From the NCBI RefSeq assembly GCF_036013955.1, contig NZ_CP107903.1, positions 2,976,001 through 3,040,000 of the forward strand: a DNA stretch of 64,000 nucleotides, read 5' to 3'. Source of the stretch: Streptomyces sp. NBC_00459. GTDB taxonomy: Bacteria > Actinomycetota > Actinomycetes > Streptomycetales > Streptomycetaceae. The notes beneath the pieces are model-generated. The model saw nothing but the letters and a program-made list of their open reading frames with translations, was not told the origin of the DNA and ran no database searches. Both the position numbers and the translations under genes were made by a program. The number at the start of each line of letters is the position of its first letter. The stretch's first letter is position 1. This document shows positions 1-7,788 of the stretch, in pieces.

Positions 1-740
1 GACGTCTCCAGCTCCACCCACCGCTTCCTCGCCGAGCATCTGCGGGGGCACCGCCATGCGATCAGCTCCCGCTGGCGAAGGCTGAGCGCCAGCCGTCAGG
101 CCCTCCTCGCGCTCGTCCACCTGCGCATGGGGCACACCTACTCCCAGCTCGCCGCCGGATTCGGCGTCGGGACCTGACCGCATACCGCTACGTCACCGAG
201 GCCGTCGACCTCCTGACCACCCTCGCACCCACCTTGGCCGATGTCCGCACCACGTCGACGAAGGCGTTCGTCCTCCAGGACGGGACGCTGCTGCCGATCG
301 ACCGCATCGCCGCGGACCAGCCCTTCTACTCCGGCAAACACAAGAAACACGGCATGAACGCGCAAGTCCTCACCGATGCGTTCGGCCGGCTGCTGTGGGT
401 CTCGCCAGCCCTGCCCGGAGCCGTCCACGACGTCCGCGCGGCCCACGAACACGGCATCATCGACGCCCTCGCTCAGGCCGACGTCACCTGCTGGGCCGAC
501 AAGGGCTACCGGAGCGCCAGCGGCACGGTCCGCGTCCCGTACTGGGGACGCTGGAAGACGCTTTCCCCAGGACAGAAGGCGGTGAACCGCTCGCACGCCA
601 AGATCCGCGCCCTCGTCGAGCAGGCTATGGCATCCCTCAAGAGCCAGCGGCTCCTGCGTAAGCTCCGGTGCTCCACAACCCGGATCACCGCCCTCGTCCA
701 GGCCGTCCTCGCCCTGCATCTGGCCAGCTCAGACCGATGA
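1..740 (+). pseudogene. IS5-type DDE transposase, frameshifted, 5' end outside window
   Basis: Remnant of an insertion sequence transposase of the IS5-like DDE_Tnp_4 group. The first frame (from before base 1 to the stop at 175-177) encodes the N-terminal helix-turn-helix part, ending in TYSQLAAGFGVGT. The second frame continues directly with TAYRYVTEAVDLL and runs to the stop at 738-740. The catalytic segment keeps a first Asp in LPIDRI, a second in GAVHDVRAA and a Glu in ALVEQAMASL, with the family's C-terminal block ALVQAVLALHLA. The two frames join by a -1 shift near 171-178, which fits a one-base deletion. A programmed frameshift is possible but no slippery run is visible. The downstream sequence at 741-800 may hold the right end of the element; no terminal repeat could be confirmed. 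Confidence 0.8.
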
Positions 741-818
741 TGGAAAAGGCTCACTCTCTCCCGAGGTCAAAGACCGATGCCACGCAAGTGGCGCGATCAT
801 GCCACCTCCCATCTGAGG

Positions 819-1334
819 TTAACCCTCCTCGCAGGCCCTCGCTTTGAACTCCTCCACCGGGACGGTGACCGCGGATTCATCACCCTCGTAGCGAACCGTT
901 CCCGGCGTGAGCCGGTCCCGGTCGGTCAGGGTGAAGGAGACGCTGCTCGCCGACGACGAGTTGTCCTTGGTCCAGCCGTAGAGGGTGTAAGTGGTCTTCG
1001 CGGTAAGCGGTTTGAGAGATGTGGTCGCGGTCCAGCCGGCGACAGGCGCATCGAGGGTCCAGGTGGCGAGACCGGCCTTGAGCGAGCGGGCGGCGTCCCA
1101 TGAACCGACCGTCACATCCTTGTCGGCGTCGGCGCCGGCCACGTACAGAGTCGCGCCGTCGATGTGGTGTCCGCAGACCATCATGACGCCGACCAGATGA
1201 CCGTCGTCGGTCACCGAGATGCCGGTGACGGCGTCAACGGGTACCGTGCACCCCGAAGTTGCGGCCAGGGCGGCGCAGGCCGCGAAGGCGCTGACGGTGC
1301 GCTGGACCACGGGCCATGAAGATGTCGGCTGCAC
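819..1334 (-). CDS. Putative secreted lipoprotein, unknown function
   Basis: 171-residue protein of unknown function. The GTG start at 1332-1334 is chosen because an AGGGGGA ribosome binding site lies a few bases upstream; an ATG further upstream would leave a long unlikely N-terminus. The first 30 residues form a signal peptide ending in LAATSGC, an imperfect lipobox, so the protein is probably a surface lipoprotein (inference). The mature part is rich in Thr, Ser and Asp with a beta-strand look (VTVGSWDAA, TTYTLYGWTKD) and two further cysteines, one in VCGHHIDGA and one four residues from the C-terminus (RACEEG). It stands alone on the minus strand between the transposase remnant and a repeat-bearing spacer. 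Confidence 0.6.
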   Translation of the reverse strand: MQPTSSWPVVQRTVSAFAACAALAATSGCTVPVDAVTGISVTDDGHLVGVMMVCGHHIDGATLYVAGADADKDVTVGSWDAARSLKAGLATWTLDAPVAGWTATTSLKPLTAKTTYTLYGWTKDNSSSASSVSFTLTDRDRLTPGTVRYEGDESAVTVPVEEFKARACEEG

Positions 1335-1574
1335 AGTGTCCCCCTGACCCGGGGCCGCTGTTCGTACCCCTGTACGCCGGATGGTAGGGACGATCCGCGG
1401 CGAAACGCGGCGCCGCCGCCGAGCCGTTGTGCGCTCGTTGTGGCCTCGTAGCCGCAGCCTGGTCAGTTCGCTGCGGATCTCCGGTTTCTTCAATGGCCAC
1501 AGGCGATTCCAAAGTCGAAGTGAACTCGTGAGCGCGCCGGTCGCCGCAACGTGACGAGTGACTCCGGGTGCACG

Positions 1575-1650
1575 ACGTATACATCGAAGCCCCGGACAAC
1601 GCAGGCGACTTGACCGGTCGCCCGGCGTCAACCGGAGCTTCGATTCGTAT
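1575..1650. repeat. Long imperfect inverted repeat
   Basis: Left arm near 1575-1595 (ATACATCGAAGCCCCGG) and right arm at 1632-1650 (CCGGAGCTTCGATTCGTAT) pair over about 17 positions with a 2-base bulge and one mismatch. A smaller TTGAC/GTCAA stem is nested at 1610-1631. No T-run follows, so it is not a classical terminator. It could be a large RNA hairpin, a recombination site or a mini-element end pair. Confidence 0.5.
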
Positions 1651-1720
1651 GCGCTGGGTCCCCGGCGCCATGTCGGACTCCGCCACCGAGTGGACCCGTT
1701 CGGACAGTTGTCAGCACTCC

Positions 1721-1768
1721 GGCTTTCCGGCTTTCCGGCTTTCCGGCTTTCCGGCTTTCCGGCTTTCC
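1721..1768. repeat. 8-bp tandem repeat, six copies of GGCTTTCC
   Basis: Six perfect head-to-tail copies of GGCTTTCC with a partial unit (TCC before, GG after) at each side. Unit length 8 is not a multiple of 3, so the array would shift frame if translated, which supports a non-coding location. It sits 30 bases beyond the 3' end of the small SH3-like secreted gene. Arrays of this kind expand and contract by slippage. Confidence 0.9.
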
Positions 1769-1798
1769 GGAATTACTTACGGATCGGTCCGTCGACTC

Positions 1799-2197
1799 TC
1801 AGCAGTGCCGCAGACCGTACGCGGTGGGATCGGCATCGAAATCGCTCGACGTGTACAGCGCCTGTGCCGGAACATAGCCCCACCCGTCGTAGCCAGGCCG
1901 GGTCCAATCGCCCTTGGTGTGATACCAGGTGGTATTGCCGCCTCCGTGCAGATCGCCGCTGGTCCAGCAGTCGAACCAACTGTAATTCAGCAACAGTTGT
2001 CCCGTGATTTCGGCTTGAAGGCGGGCGCTCGCGCGTATGTTGGCCGGCGACGCGTTATTGCACCACAGTCGGCTGTCCAGCCGAATCACGCAGTCAGCAG
2101 CCGAAGCGGCACTGGCCGTAGGGGCGGAAATCACACCGCCCACCGTCAGAGCGAGGGCTGCCACGCAAAGGGAGAGATGCTTGCTGATCCTCGTCAT
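1799..2197 (-). CDS. Small secreted SH3-like protein
   Basis: 132-residue Sec-exported protein. A signal peptide covers roughly residues 1-31, ending in PTASAASAA. The mature part has the layout of bacterial SH3b domains of Streptomyces secreted proteins: NIRASARLQ near the start, then SWFDCWTSGD, HGGGNTTWYHTKGD and WGYVPAQALYTSSD, with four cysteines that could make two disulfides. The ATG at 2195-2197 follows GGTAGGTGG. The same architecture recurs as the C-terminal domain of the next gene upstream on this strand, so the neighbours may act together at the cell wall (inference). No enzyme active site is seen; a cell-wall binding or inhibitory role is possible. Confidence 0.75.
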   Translation of the reverse strand: MTRISKHLSLCVAALALTVGGVISAPTASAASAADCVIRLDSRLWCNNASPANIRASARLQAEITGQLLLNYSWFDCWTSGDLHGGGNTTWYHTKGDWTRPGYDGWGYVPAQALYTSSDFDADPTAYGLRHC

Positions 2198-2263
2198 CCA
2201 CCTACCGTTTTCTCACTAGTTGTCGATCTCGGTCGAAAGGTGCCGTGCAAGGACTTCCGGGAG

Positions 2264-3436
2264 CTACTGCCGGCTTGAACACAGCGGGACGTTGGGCAGT
2301 TGATTGCCCGGACTGCTGATGTAGATGTTGGTGACATAACCGCCGTACTGGGGCAGGTAGGCCCACCACTGATTGGTGTACGGGGGGACCGAGACGGTCT
2401 GGCCCTCCTTCTGGCAGCCGACCAGCACCTCGACTCCTGCGGGGAGTTGGGTGAGCACGTCGGAGTCGGTCGTGGCACCGGCGCGGACGTTGACGTCGGA
2501 GCTCCAGGTGCCGAACCAGGTACCCGTCGGGCGCACGCCGCCGGGAACGGTAAGTGAACGGGTCAGCCTGCCCAGGTCGGTGTAGGCCTTGCCGTAGGTG
2601 GCGCCGACGGGGTGCAGGGTGAACACGGCCACGATGGAGCGGTCACCGGCGCCCACCGTCCCGGTGGTGTGCAGCGCGGGGCGCGTCACATCGAGGGGCG
2701 GATCCGCCGCGGTGCCGAGAGCCGACGCATCGGAGCCGCACGTACCGTTCTCGACACCGCCGAAGCCCGACCAGCCCTGCTTCACGGCCCAGGGCTGGTT
2801 GAAGGCGCCCGCGATACCGAAGTGCTGGTCGAAGGAGTCGGTGGCGGAGCAGCGGGTCGACTGCCTCAGCTGACCCATGATCAGTTCGCGGACGGGGGCG
2901 GGCGCCTGGTCGAGCAGGTAGCGGTAGATCTTCACGGTGTCCGCGGCCGTTGTGGTCGTGTAGCCCCACATACCGTCCTGGTCGGCCGGCGGCGGGTTCG
3001 TGTTGGTGAGTTCCAGTTCGTCGGACATCCGTGTGACGATCGCGCGCCGGCCGTCACGCACCCAGAAGTCACTGGCCGCGTCGTCGTCGCTGCTGCGGAG
3101 CATGGCGTTGAACTGGGCCCGGTCGGCGGCGGGGATCTCGTAGGCCGGGTCGCGGTTCCACAGGTAGTCCAGCGCGATCAGGAGTTTGACGATGGAGGCC
3201 GACCGGAACTGCATGGCCGGGTTCAACTGCTCGGTGAAAGTGCCGGTCTGCCGGTCGAAGACGGCGGCTCCCGCCGTCACCCCGGCCGGCACGGTGACGG
3301 TGGCCGCGGCGCGCGGCGTGGGCGATGCCGTGTCCGCTGCAGCCGCTGTCGTCGTCGGGCTCAGCAGGGCAGTGACCATCGCCATGGTCACTGCGCACAG
3401 CGTCGCTGCGGGACGTAGCCTGCTCCATCGGGACAT
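2264..3436 (-). CDS. Secreted serine beta-lactamase-fold hydrolase with C-terminal SH3 domain
   Basis: 390-residue secreted protein with a signal peptide (about 1-35). Residues 50-300 have the penicillin-binding/class A beta-lactamase fold. The SxxK motif is S81-I-V-K84, S116-D117-D118 sits where SDN is expected, and K219-Q-G221 replaces the usual KTG. No clear class A Glu166 equivalent was found, so a true beta-lactamase activity is doubtful; a D,D-peptidase, esterase or penicillin-sensing role is as likely. A C-terminal SH3b-like domain (about 305-387, WGYV-type block as WWAYLPQYGGYV) would anchor it to peptidoglycan. It begins 4 bases after the stop of the gene at 3441-3893 and is probably co-transcribed and translationally coupled with it, since its own ribosome binding site is weak. 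Confidence 0.8.
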   Translation of the reverse strand: MSRWSRLRPAATLCAVTMAMVTALLSPTTTAAAADTASPTPRAAATVTVPAGVTAGAAVFDRQTGTFTEQLNPAMQFRSASIVKLLIALDYLWNRDPAYEIPAADRAQFNAMLRSSDDDAASDFWVRDGRRAIVTRMSDELELTNTNPPPADQDGMWGYTTTTAADTVKIYRYLLDQAPAPVRELIMGQLRQSTRCSATDSFDQHFGIAGAFNQPWAVKQGWSGFGGVENGTCGSDASALGTAADPPLDVTRPALHTTGTVGAGDRSIVAVFTLHPVGATYGKAYTDLGRLTRSLTVPGGVRPTGTWFGTWSSDVNVRAGATTDSDVLTQLPAGVEVLVGCQKEGQTVSVPPYTNQWWAYLPQYGGYVTNIYISSPGNQLPNVPLCSSRQ

Positions 3437-3440
3437 GGGC

Positions 3441-3893
3441 TCAGTACCAGTTCGTGCGTTCGAGGACGCCGTCGTTGCACACCAGCGCAGCGCGGGACAC
3501 CCGCCCGTTGAGGTTGTTGCCGATCTTGGTGTATGCGTAGTTGAGTCCGGCTTCGACCGGTTCGGACGTGTTCACCCAGGAGCCACCGCCGTCGTCGGAA
3601 CGGTCCAGGAAGGCCCGGCAGTTGGTGGGGGCGTTCTCGATCCGGGCGAAGGAGCCGCAGGCGCCGTTGTAGAAGTACTTCAGCGTGATGGTGTAGCCGT
3701 TGTACACGACGGTGCGGTTCGCGACCGGGGAGTAGTAGGAGCCGGAGCACGAAGTGGACTCCGGATAGAGTCCCTCGTTCGCATAGCTGCCGTAGCCCGC
3801 GCTGGCCGCGTGGGCCGCGCTCGGCGTGGTGAGCAGCAGCCCGCCCGCCGCCGCTGCCGCACCGAGTATCCGCAGTGTTTGTGAGGTACGCAT
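3441..3893 (-). CDS. Small secreted DUF2690-like protein
   Basis: 150-residue exported protein. The ATG at 3891-3893 is preceded by AAGGA. A typical signal peptide covers about residues 1-30 (LLLTTPSAAHAAS). The mature domain has several cysteines (STSCSGSYYSP, YNGACGSFARIE, PTNCRAF, ALVCNDG) and ends in a TNWY tail. The pattern YNGYTITLKYFYNGACGSF followed by a DRSDDGGGSW block resembles the DUF2690/YjfA family of small Streptomyces secreted proteins (family assignment by eye). Function is unknown. It heads a two-gene unit with the beta-lactamase-fold protein. Confidence 0.75.
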   Translation of the reverse strand: MRTSQTLRILGAAAAAGGLLLTTPSAAHAASAGYGSYANEGLYPESTSCSGSYYSPVANRTVVYNGYTITLKYFYNGACGSFARIENAPTNCRAFLDRSDDGGGSWVNTSEPVEAGLNYAYTKIGNNLNGRVSRAALVCNDGVLERTNWY

Positions 3894-4050
3894 CGTGAAT
3901 TCCTTGTCCCGAGTGGCGACTTGGCCCCATGTGCCGAGCTTGCGGGGAGAAGCCTCGCCCGGATCACAATCTCTCGGCAATCTGTTCGACGTACGTCGAA
4001 AACCCCTCGCGGAGAGATTCGATGCGCTGTCCGGTGGGTAAGGAGCAGGG

Positions 4051-5043
4051 TCAGCCGTTTCCGTGCAACAGCGCGGCACCCAACGGCGTGATGTGGTGGA
4101 TCACCGCCCCGCCCACCCGCCTGGTGTTGAGCAGCCGCGCCTCGCGGAGAATCCCGGCGTGGTGGCTCGCGCTGGCCGGGGAGATGCCGGAGCGCCGGGC
4201 CAGATCCGTGGTCGTACAACTGTCGGCGGCGGCCCGCAGGACCGTGGCCCGTGTCTTGCCCAGCAGCGCGCCGAGAGCGATCTCGGGGGCTGCCGACGGG
4301 GCGGCGGGAGCTCCCGCGAGCCAGAGCGGATCGTGGTCGACCGGGTAGACGAGCACCGGTGGCAGGTCCGGGTCCTTGAGGAGCGTGGGGCCGGGCCAGC
4401 AGAAGAACGACGGGACGAGTCGCAGCCCGCGCCCTCGCAGATGAAGGTCGTCCCCCAGGTGCCCTCCGTCGACGTACAGGATGGGCGACTCCCAGCGCAG
4501 CGAGGAATGCAGGAGGGGCAGCGTTCCCGCGAGTCCCTGGTTGAGCATCGCCGCTCCCACGGCGGCCCGGTTCGCGTCGAAGCGGGCGCGGATGTGGGAC
4601 CAGAACGGTGCGACGGCCAGTCGGTGATGTCGTCGCAGCGCGTCCGCCAGGGCGCGCAGCGACGGTATGTCACCGTCGGCCAGCCGCTGCCCCCATGCCG
4701 GTATCCGCCGGTCCTCGGCGAGTTCCGTGAGATCCGCGCGCAGGCGTCGGCGCGGGGTGGACAGCAGTGCCTCGATGCCGTCGTCCAGTTCCCCACCGGC
4801 CTCGGGCAAGGTGGGGGTCAGGAAGTCCGGAGAGTAACCCCGTGGCGGGGCCAGCAGCCGTACGCCGCCCCAGACCTGCCCCGCTCGCCCGGCCACCTGC
4901 TTGCGCCAGCGGCCGAACACCAGCGGCCCCTCCTGGTTCTGGAGCAGGTGCATGCTGAGCAGCACCTCCCACATCGGATCCGGGCGACCCGACAGAACAA
5001 CCCGCGACAGATCTTCCGAGGTGAAGTGAATCCGTAAAACCAA
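4051..5043 (-). CDS. ArsR-type winged-helix regulator with DUF5937 domain, TTA codon at start
   Basis: 330-residue transcriptional regulator. Residues 1-230 match the DUF5937 region (RIHFTSEDLSR then PDPMWEVLLSMHLLQ). The C-terminal 80 residues form an ArsR/SmtB winged helix with the recognition segment CTTTDLARRSGISPASASHHAGILREA. Homologues start with MLRIHFT, which here corresponds to a TTG start at 5041-5043 with a GGGGG ribosome binding site 7 bases upstream. With that start the third codon is TTA (5035-5037), the bldA-dependent leucine codon. Its target is unknown; no metal-binding cysteine motif of classical ArsR proteins is evident. Confidence 0.8.
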   Translation of the reverse strand: MVLRIHFTSEDLSRVVLSGRPDPMWEVLLSMHLLQNQEGPLVFGRWRKQVAGRAGQVWGGVRLLAPPRGYSPDFLTPTLPEAGGELDDGIEALLSTPRRRLRADLTELAEDRRIPAWGQRLADGDIPSLRALADALRRHHRLAVAPFWSHIRARFDANRAAVGAAMLNQGLAGTLPLLHSSLRWESPILYVDGGHLGDDLHLRGRGLRLVPSFFCWPGPTLLKDPDLPPVLVYPVDHDPLWLAGAPAAPSAAPEIALGALLGKTRATVLRAAADSCTTTDLARRSGISPASASHHAGILREARLLNTRRVGGAVIHHITPLGAALLHGNG

Positions 5044-5299
5044 CGATCGGCCCCCGCGTCTCGTACAGCCCGTCCCCCTGGCGGGCCAGGAGGATGATGC
5101 CACCGGAGCCCGACCGGCAACCCGCTGCGACCCAAGTAGCCTAGAACGGAAGGAAGTTGACCGAAATCCACTGACCCGACAGGTCAGTCGGACCGCATCT
5201 TCCTCAGCGCGGGGACCCCTGCGGCCGTCGGGGACTGTCCCGACGGAGTGACAGGCGTCCTCACCATGGGGCACGGCTTCGGGTTGACCCCCGCCATGA

Positions 5300-5653
5300 T
5301 CAGTGGTGCTCCAGGAAACGAAGCAGGACGGCGGCCTCCGCGCGGAGCCGTGCGGCCCGGTCGGCGTGCGCCGATGTGGTCAACCGAGCGGCTGCCTCAA
5401 GCCGTTCGGCGGCCTCGGCGCGCACCACGTCCTCCACATCGCGCTCGCTCAGCTCGCGCCGCGACGCTTCGGTGGTACCGGCGCCGACCGGCGACAACTC
5501 AAGTGCCACACCGCGGAGTTCGGTTTCGCCCACGGGCACCGCCTCGGCGTTGTCCAGTGCTCCGAGTGTTGAACGCAGGGCGCTCACCGCGACCTTGTCG
5601 CGGGCGCGCATCGCTTCCGGAAGTGCCTGCCGCATACGAAGACGCAAAGACAT
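5300..5653 (-). CDS. GatB/YqeY-domain protein
   Basis: 117-residue cytoplasmic protein. The N-terminal segment MRLRMRQALPEAMRARDKVA and following SALRSTLGALDNAEAV match the YqeY family (GatB/YqeY domain), which resembles the tRNA-binding tail of the GatB amidotransferase subunit. It is shorter than the usual 150 residues but keeps the helical core and ends in an Arg/Ala-rich helix (ADRAARLRAEAAVLLRFLEHH). The family function is not firmly known; an RNA-binding role is inferred from the GatB homology. It stands alone between spacers of about 250 and 180 bases in which no other gene was recognised. Confidence 0.75.
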   Translation of the reverse strand: MSLRLRMRQALPEAMRARDKVAVSALRSTLGALDNAEAVPVGETELRGVALELSPVGAGTTEASRRELSERDVEDVVRAEAAERLEAAARLTTSAHADRAARLRAEAAVLLRFLEHH

Positions 5654-5831
5654 GCAGGTGACCCTATGGCGGTGTCCCGCGGACCCACAACGCGATAGTT
5701 CTCCAGTCGGCGTCCATGCGGGCGGGATCTGCGCGGGTGGTCAGGACGATCGCAGAACCCGGTTCGGTATCCACGCGGACCTCTCGTTCTCGGACATGGC
5801 ACAACTCCCTTGCCCTGCCCGCCACTCCGCC

Positions 5832-6140
5832 CTACAACTCCACCCGCCGCCCCACCCCGATCTCCTCTGCCTCCTCGTCCGTCACCACCGCGAACACTCC
5901 CCCGGGTACGCCCGGCATCGCGGCCACCCGCGAGGCGACGGACAGGAGAACGGTCTCCGGGGCCCCGGTGACGAAGAAGACATGCACTCCCTCGTACTCG
6001 TCGCTCTCGTCATGCTCCTCCGCCTCCTCCAGGTTCACGAGGAAGTCGTCGACCCGGTCGATCCAGGGGAAGGGACGGGAGCCTTCGGGAGTGACGGGAC
6101 CTTCCTCAAGGGGTACGTGAATCTCGACGATGAGGGCCAT
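5832..6140 (-). CDS. Conserved hypothetical acidic protein
   Basis: 102-residue acidic protein of unknown function. It has a plausible alpha/beta pattern (MALIVEIHVPL, EGVHVFFVTGAPETVLLSVA, GGVFAVVTDEEAEEIG) and a central Glu/Asp run (NLEEAEEHDESDEYEG). The ATG at 6138-6140 is preferred because homology-like sequence begins there; an in-frame ATG lies at 6147-6149. Neither has a recognisable Shine-Dalgarno, and both fall inside a perfect 15-bp inverted repeat (6133-6168). It lies 55 bases downstream of the FMN reductase gene on the same strand, so the two may be co-transcribed. Confidence 0.65.
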   Translation of the reverse strand: MALIVEIHVPLEEGPVTPEGSRPFPWIDRVDDFLVNLEEAEEHDESDEYEGVHVFFVTGAPETVLLSVASRVAAMPGVPGGVFAVVTDEEAEEIGVGRRVEL

Positions 6141-6168
6141 AACCGGCATTGTCGCCGGTTATGGCCCT
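6133..6168. repeat. Perfect 15-bp inverted repeat over a start codon
   Basis: AGGGCCATAACCGGC at 6133-6147 and its exact complement at 6154-6168 are separated by a 6-base loop. On the minus strand the repeat lies between the reductase stop and the next gene, covering that gene's start codon. It could be a terminator that leaves the downstream gene weakly expressed, a translational gate, or an operator. Confidence 0.85.
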
Positions 6169-6194
6169 GGGGCGCAGTACGGGACCCGGGCGCC

Positions 6195-6806
6195 TTATCC
6201 CCCGTACGCCCGCACCGCCCGCCCCTCCCTCAACGTCCGCCCCCACCAGGCCACTTGCCCCAGCATCACGTTCGCCGCCGCGTCCGGGCCCGACGGGTCC
6301 CTCAGTTGCCCCTCCTCGTCGAACGCCGCACCCGCGTTGTGGAAGGACACCGTGTCGCGGACCGTCGTCGCGTGGAGTTCCGCGAAGACCTGGCGGAGGT
6401 GTTCGACCGCGCGGAGGCCGCCGGAGACGCCGCCGTACGAGACGAAGGCGACCGGCTTGGCCTGCCACTCCGTGTAGTGCCAGTCGATGAGGTTCTTGAG
6501 GCCGGCCGGGTAGGAGTGGTTGTACTCGGGGGTCAGGACGATGAACGCGTCCGCCGACGCCAGCTTCGGGGTGACCGTCGCCAGCTGGGCCTTCGCGTCC
6601 GCGCCGGTCGCGAACGTCGTCGGGAGTGCGGTGGCCGCGACGTCCACGACCTCCGCCACGAGGTCGTCGCGCTTCTCCATCCGGTTCAGCAGCCAGTCGG
6701 CCACCACCGGGCCGAAACGGCCTTCCCGGTTGCTGCCGACGACCACGGTCACACGTACGGGATCGACGGTTTCGCTGCGTTCACTGGATTCAGTGTGTGT
6801 CTGCAT
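6195..6806 (-). CDS. NADPH-dependent FMN reductase, probable SoxR target
   Basis: 203-residue flavodoxin-fold reductase that would pass electrons from NAD(P)H to FMN or quinones. The family signature is clear: VRVTVVVGSNREGRFGPVVADW for the FMN phosphate loop, LTPEYNHSYPAGLKNLIDWHY in the middle and FVSYGGVSGGLRAVEHLR later. The ATG at 6804-6806 is chosen because the other in-frame ATG (6819-6821) lies inside the likely -10 element. An 18-bp SoxR box lies immediately upstream. In S. coelicolor the orthologous reductase (SCO2478, from memory) is a member of the small SoxR regulon that answers redox-active compounds, and the context here matches. No adjacent soxR gene is present. Confidence 0.9.
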   Translation of the reverse strand: MQTHTESSERSETVDPVRVTVVVGSNREGRFGPVVADWLLNRMEKRDDLVAEVVDVAATALPTTFATGADAKAQLATVTPKLASADAFIVLTPEYNHSYPAGLKNLIDWHYTEWQAKPVAFVSYGGVSGGLRAVEHLRQVFAELHATTVRDTVSFHNAGAAFDEEGQLRDPSGPDAAANVMLGQVAWWGRTLREGRAVRAYGG

Positions 6807-6816
6807 GCGGCACAGC

Positions 6817-6844
6817 CTCATACCTCAAGCTTTCTTGAGGTCAA
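6817..6844 (-). promoter_or_regulatory. SoxR box within reductase promoter
   Basis: CCTCAAGCTTTCTTGAGG at 6823-6840 is a near-perfect match to the SoxR operator (E. coli core CCTCAAGTTAACTTGAGG), with intact 7-base arms. It is framed on the minus strand by TTGACC (6844-6839) and TATGAG (6822-6817), so the operator fills the spacer between -35 and -10 as expected for MerR-family activators. Transcription would start about 4 bases before the reductase ATG. Confidence 0.85.
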
Positions 6845-7098
6845 GCCCGGCAGTCGTCTTTCTCCCGGTCACCCGTTCACACCCCCGGCCCCCGTCCATC
6901 CGGTTCTTTTCGCGACACGCCTGCCGTACGGCGATGACCTGCCCGAATGGCGACGCGCCGGTCGTTTCCCGCGGCCTCCGGCCACCCGTTCACCGTATTT
7001 CTGACGGCTCATCAGAGAGCGCGTCCGGGCCCCTGCCACTTATCTCGGTAGCAGACCACCCCGTTCGCAAGCTCTCGGATCCCGGAGGAGCAAGCCTG

Positions 7099-7671
7099 AT
7101 GCGACGTACCGCCTCCGCCCGTCTGCTGACCGGTACCGCGCTCGCCGTCGCCCTCGCCGGGCCGACGGCGGTCGGCGCCGCGCCCGCCTACGGAAACGGC
7201 GGCGGGACGCTGGAGGTGTACCCGGCGACCGTCACCCCCGGTACCCAGGTCACCGTCAACACGACGGCCTGCGGAGCGGGCGGTACCGCCGCCGGGGATG
7301 CCAGTGCGGTGGGCGCCGGGACCTTCGTTCTCGCGCCCGGTACGCACAAGGAGGTCGCCGTCGGGCAGTTCCGGGTGCCGCCGGGCGCGCAGCCGGGGAC
7401 GTACGAGATCGTCGCCCGGTGCGATGGACACGGGAACGGGGACGAGGACGGGCACGGTCGGCAGGTCAGTGGTGATCTGGTCGTCACGCTCACCTCGACC
7501 CGGCCGCCCGCGCATCCCCCGGCGCATCCCAGGGGGAGTGTGAAGACGGGGGTCGGTGGCGCACTCGGTCCCGACCCCGTGCAGACCGCGGCCGGCGTGG
7601 CGGCTCTCGCCGTCGCCGCCGCGGGCGGTACCTGGCTCCTGCATCGCCGGGCGAGAGGCGACAGGATCTGA
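7099..7671 (+). CDS. Secreted protein with C-terminal membrane anchor, likely sortase partner
   Basis: 190-residue exported protein. GGAGGAG precedes the ATG at 7099. A signal peptide (about 1-32, AVGAAPA) leads to an Ig-like domain with two cysteines (TTACGAGG and VARCDGHG), then a His/Pro-rich linker (RPPAHPPAHP), a hydrophobic helix (TAAGVAALAVAAAGGTWLL) and a basic tail HRRARGDR. This N-to-C layout is that of a cell-wall sorting substrate, but no LPXTG or LAXTG motif precedes the helix; the region reads GGALGPDPVQ. The sortase gene follows 117 bases downstream on the same strand, so the pair is likely functionally linked (inference). Confidence 0.75.
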   Translation: MRRTASARLLTGTALAVALAGPTAVGAAPAYGNGGGTLEVYPATVTPGTQVTVNTTACGAGGTAAGDASAVGAGTFVLAPGTHKEVAVGQFRVPPGAQPGTYEIVARCDGHGNGDEDGHGRQVSGDLVVTLTSTRPPAHPPAHPRGSVKTGVGGALGPDPVQTAAGVAALAVAAAGGTWLLHRRARGDRI

Positions 7672-7788
7672 CGGACGTCCTCCGCCGTCCGTCCGCCGGT
7701 ACCGCTTGTCCCCTCCCCTCCGGGCCCGACGCCCCTCGTGGCCCGGAGGGGGTCGGGGCGAACCACCAGAATGAGGCCGGAGGCCCTC

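Larger units (their letters stand above)
1335..1798. other. Intergenic spacer with two repeat structures and no convincing gene
   Basis: About 460 bases with no ORF that looks coding in either direction. The ORFs crossing it have no ribosome binding site and Arg-rich composition typical of GC shadows. It contains a long imperfect inverted repeat (1575-1650) and a run of 8-bp tandem repeats (1721-1768). Promoters for the lipoprotein gene to the left probably lie in the first 100 bases, but no confident -10/-35 pair was seen. Confidence 0.6.

Noticed and set aside
1721..1768. Possible CRISPR array
   Set aside because: Units are 8 bp and directly joined with no spacers.
1568..2278. 236-residue plus-strand ORF spanning the GGCTTTCC repeats
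   Set aside because: No ribosome binding site, covers an antisense secreted gene, and repeat unit length would cause frame shifts.
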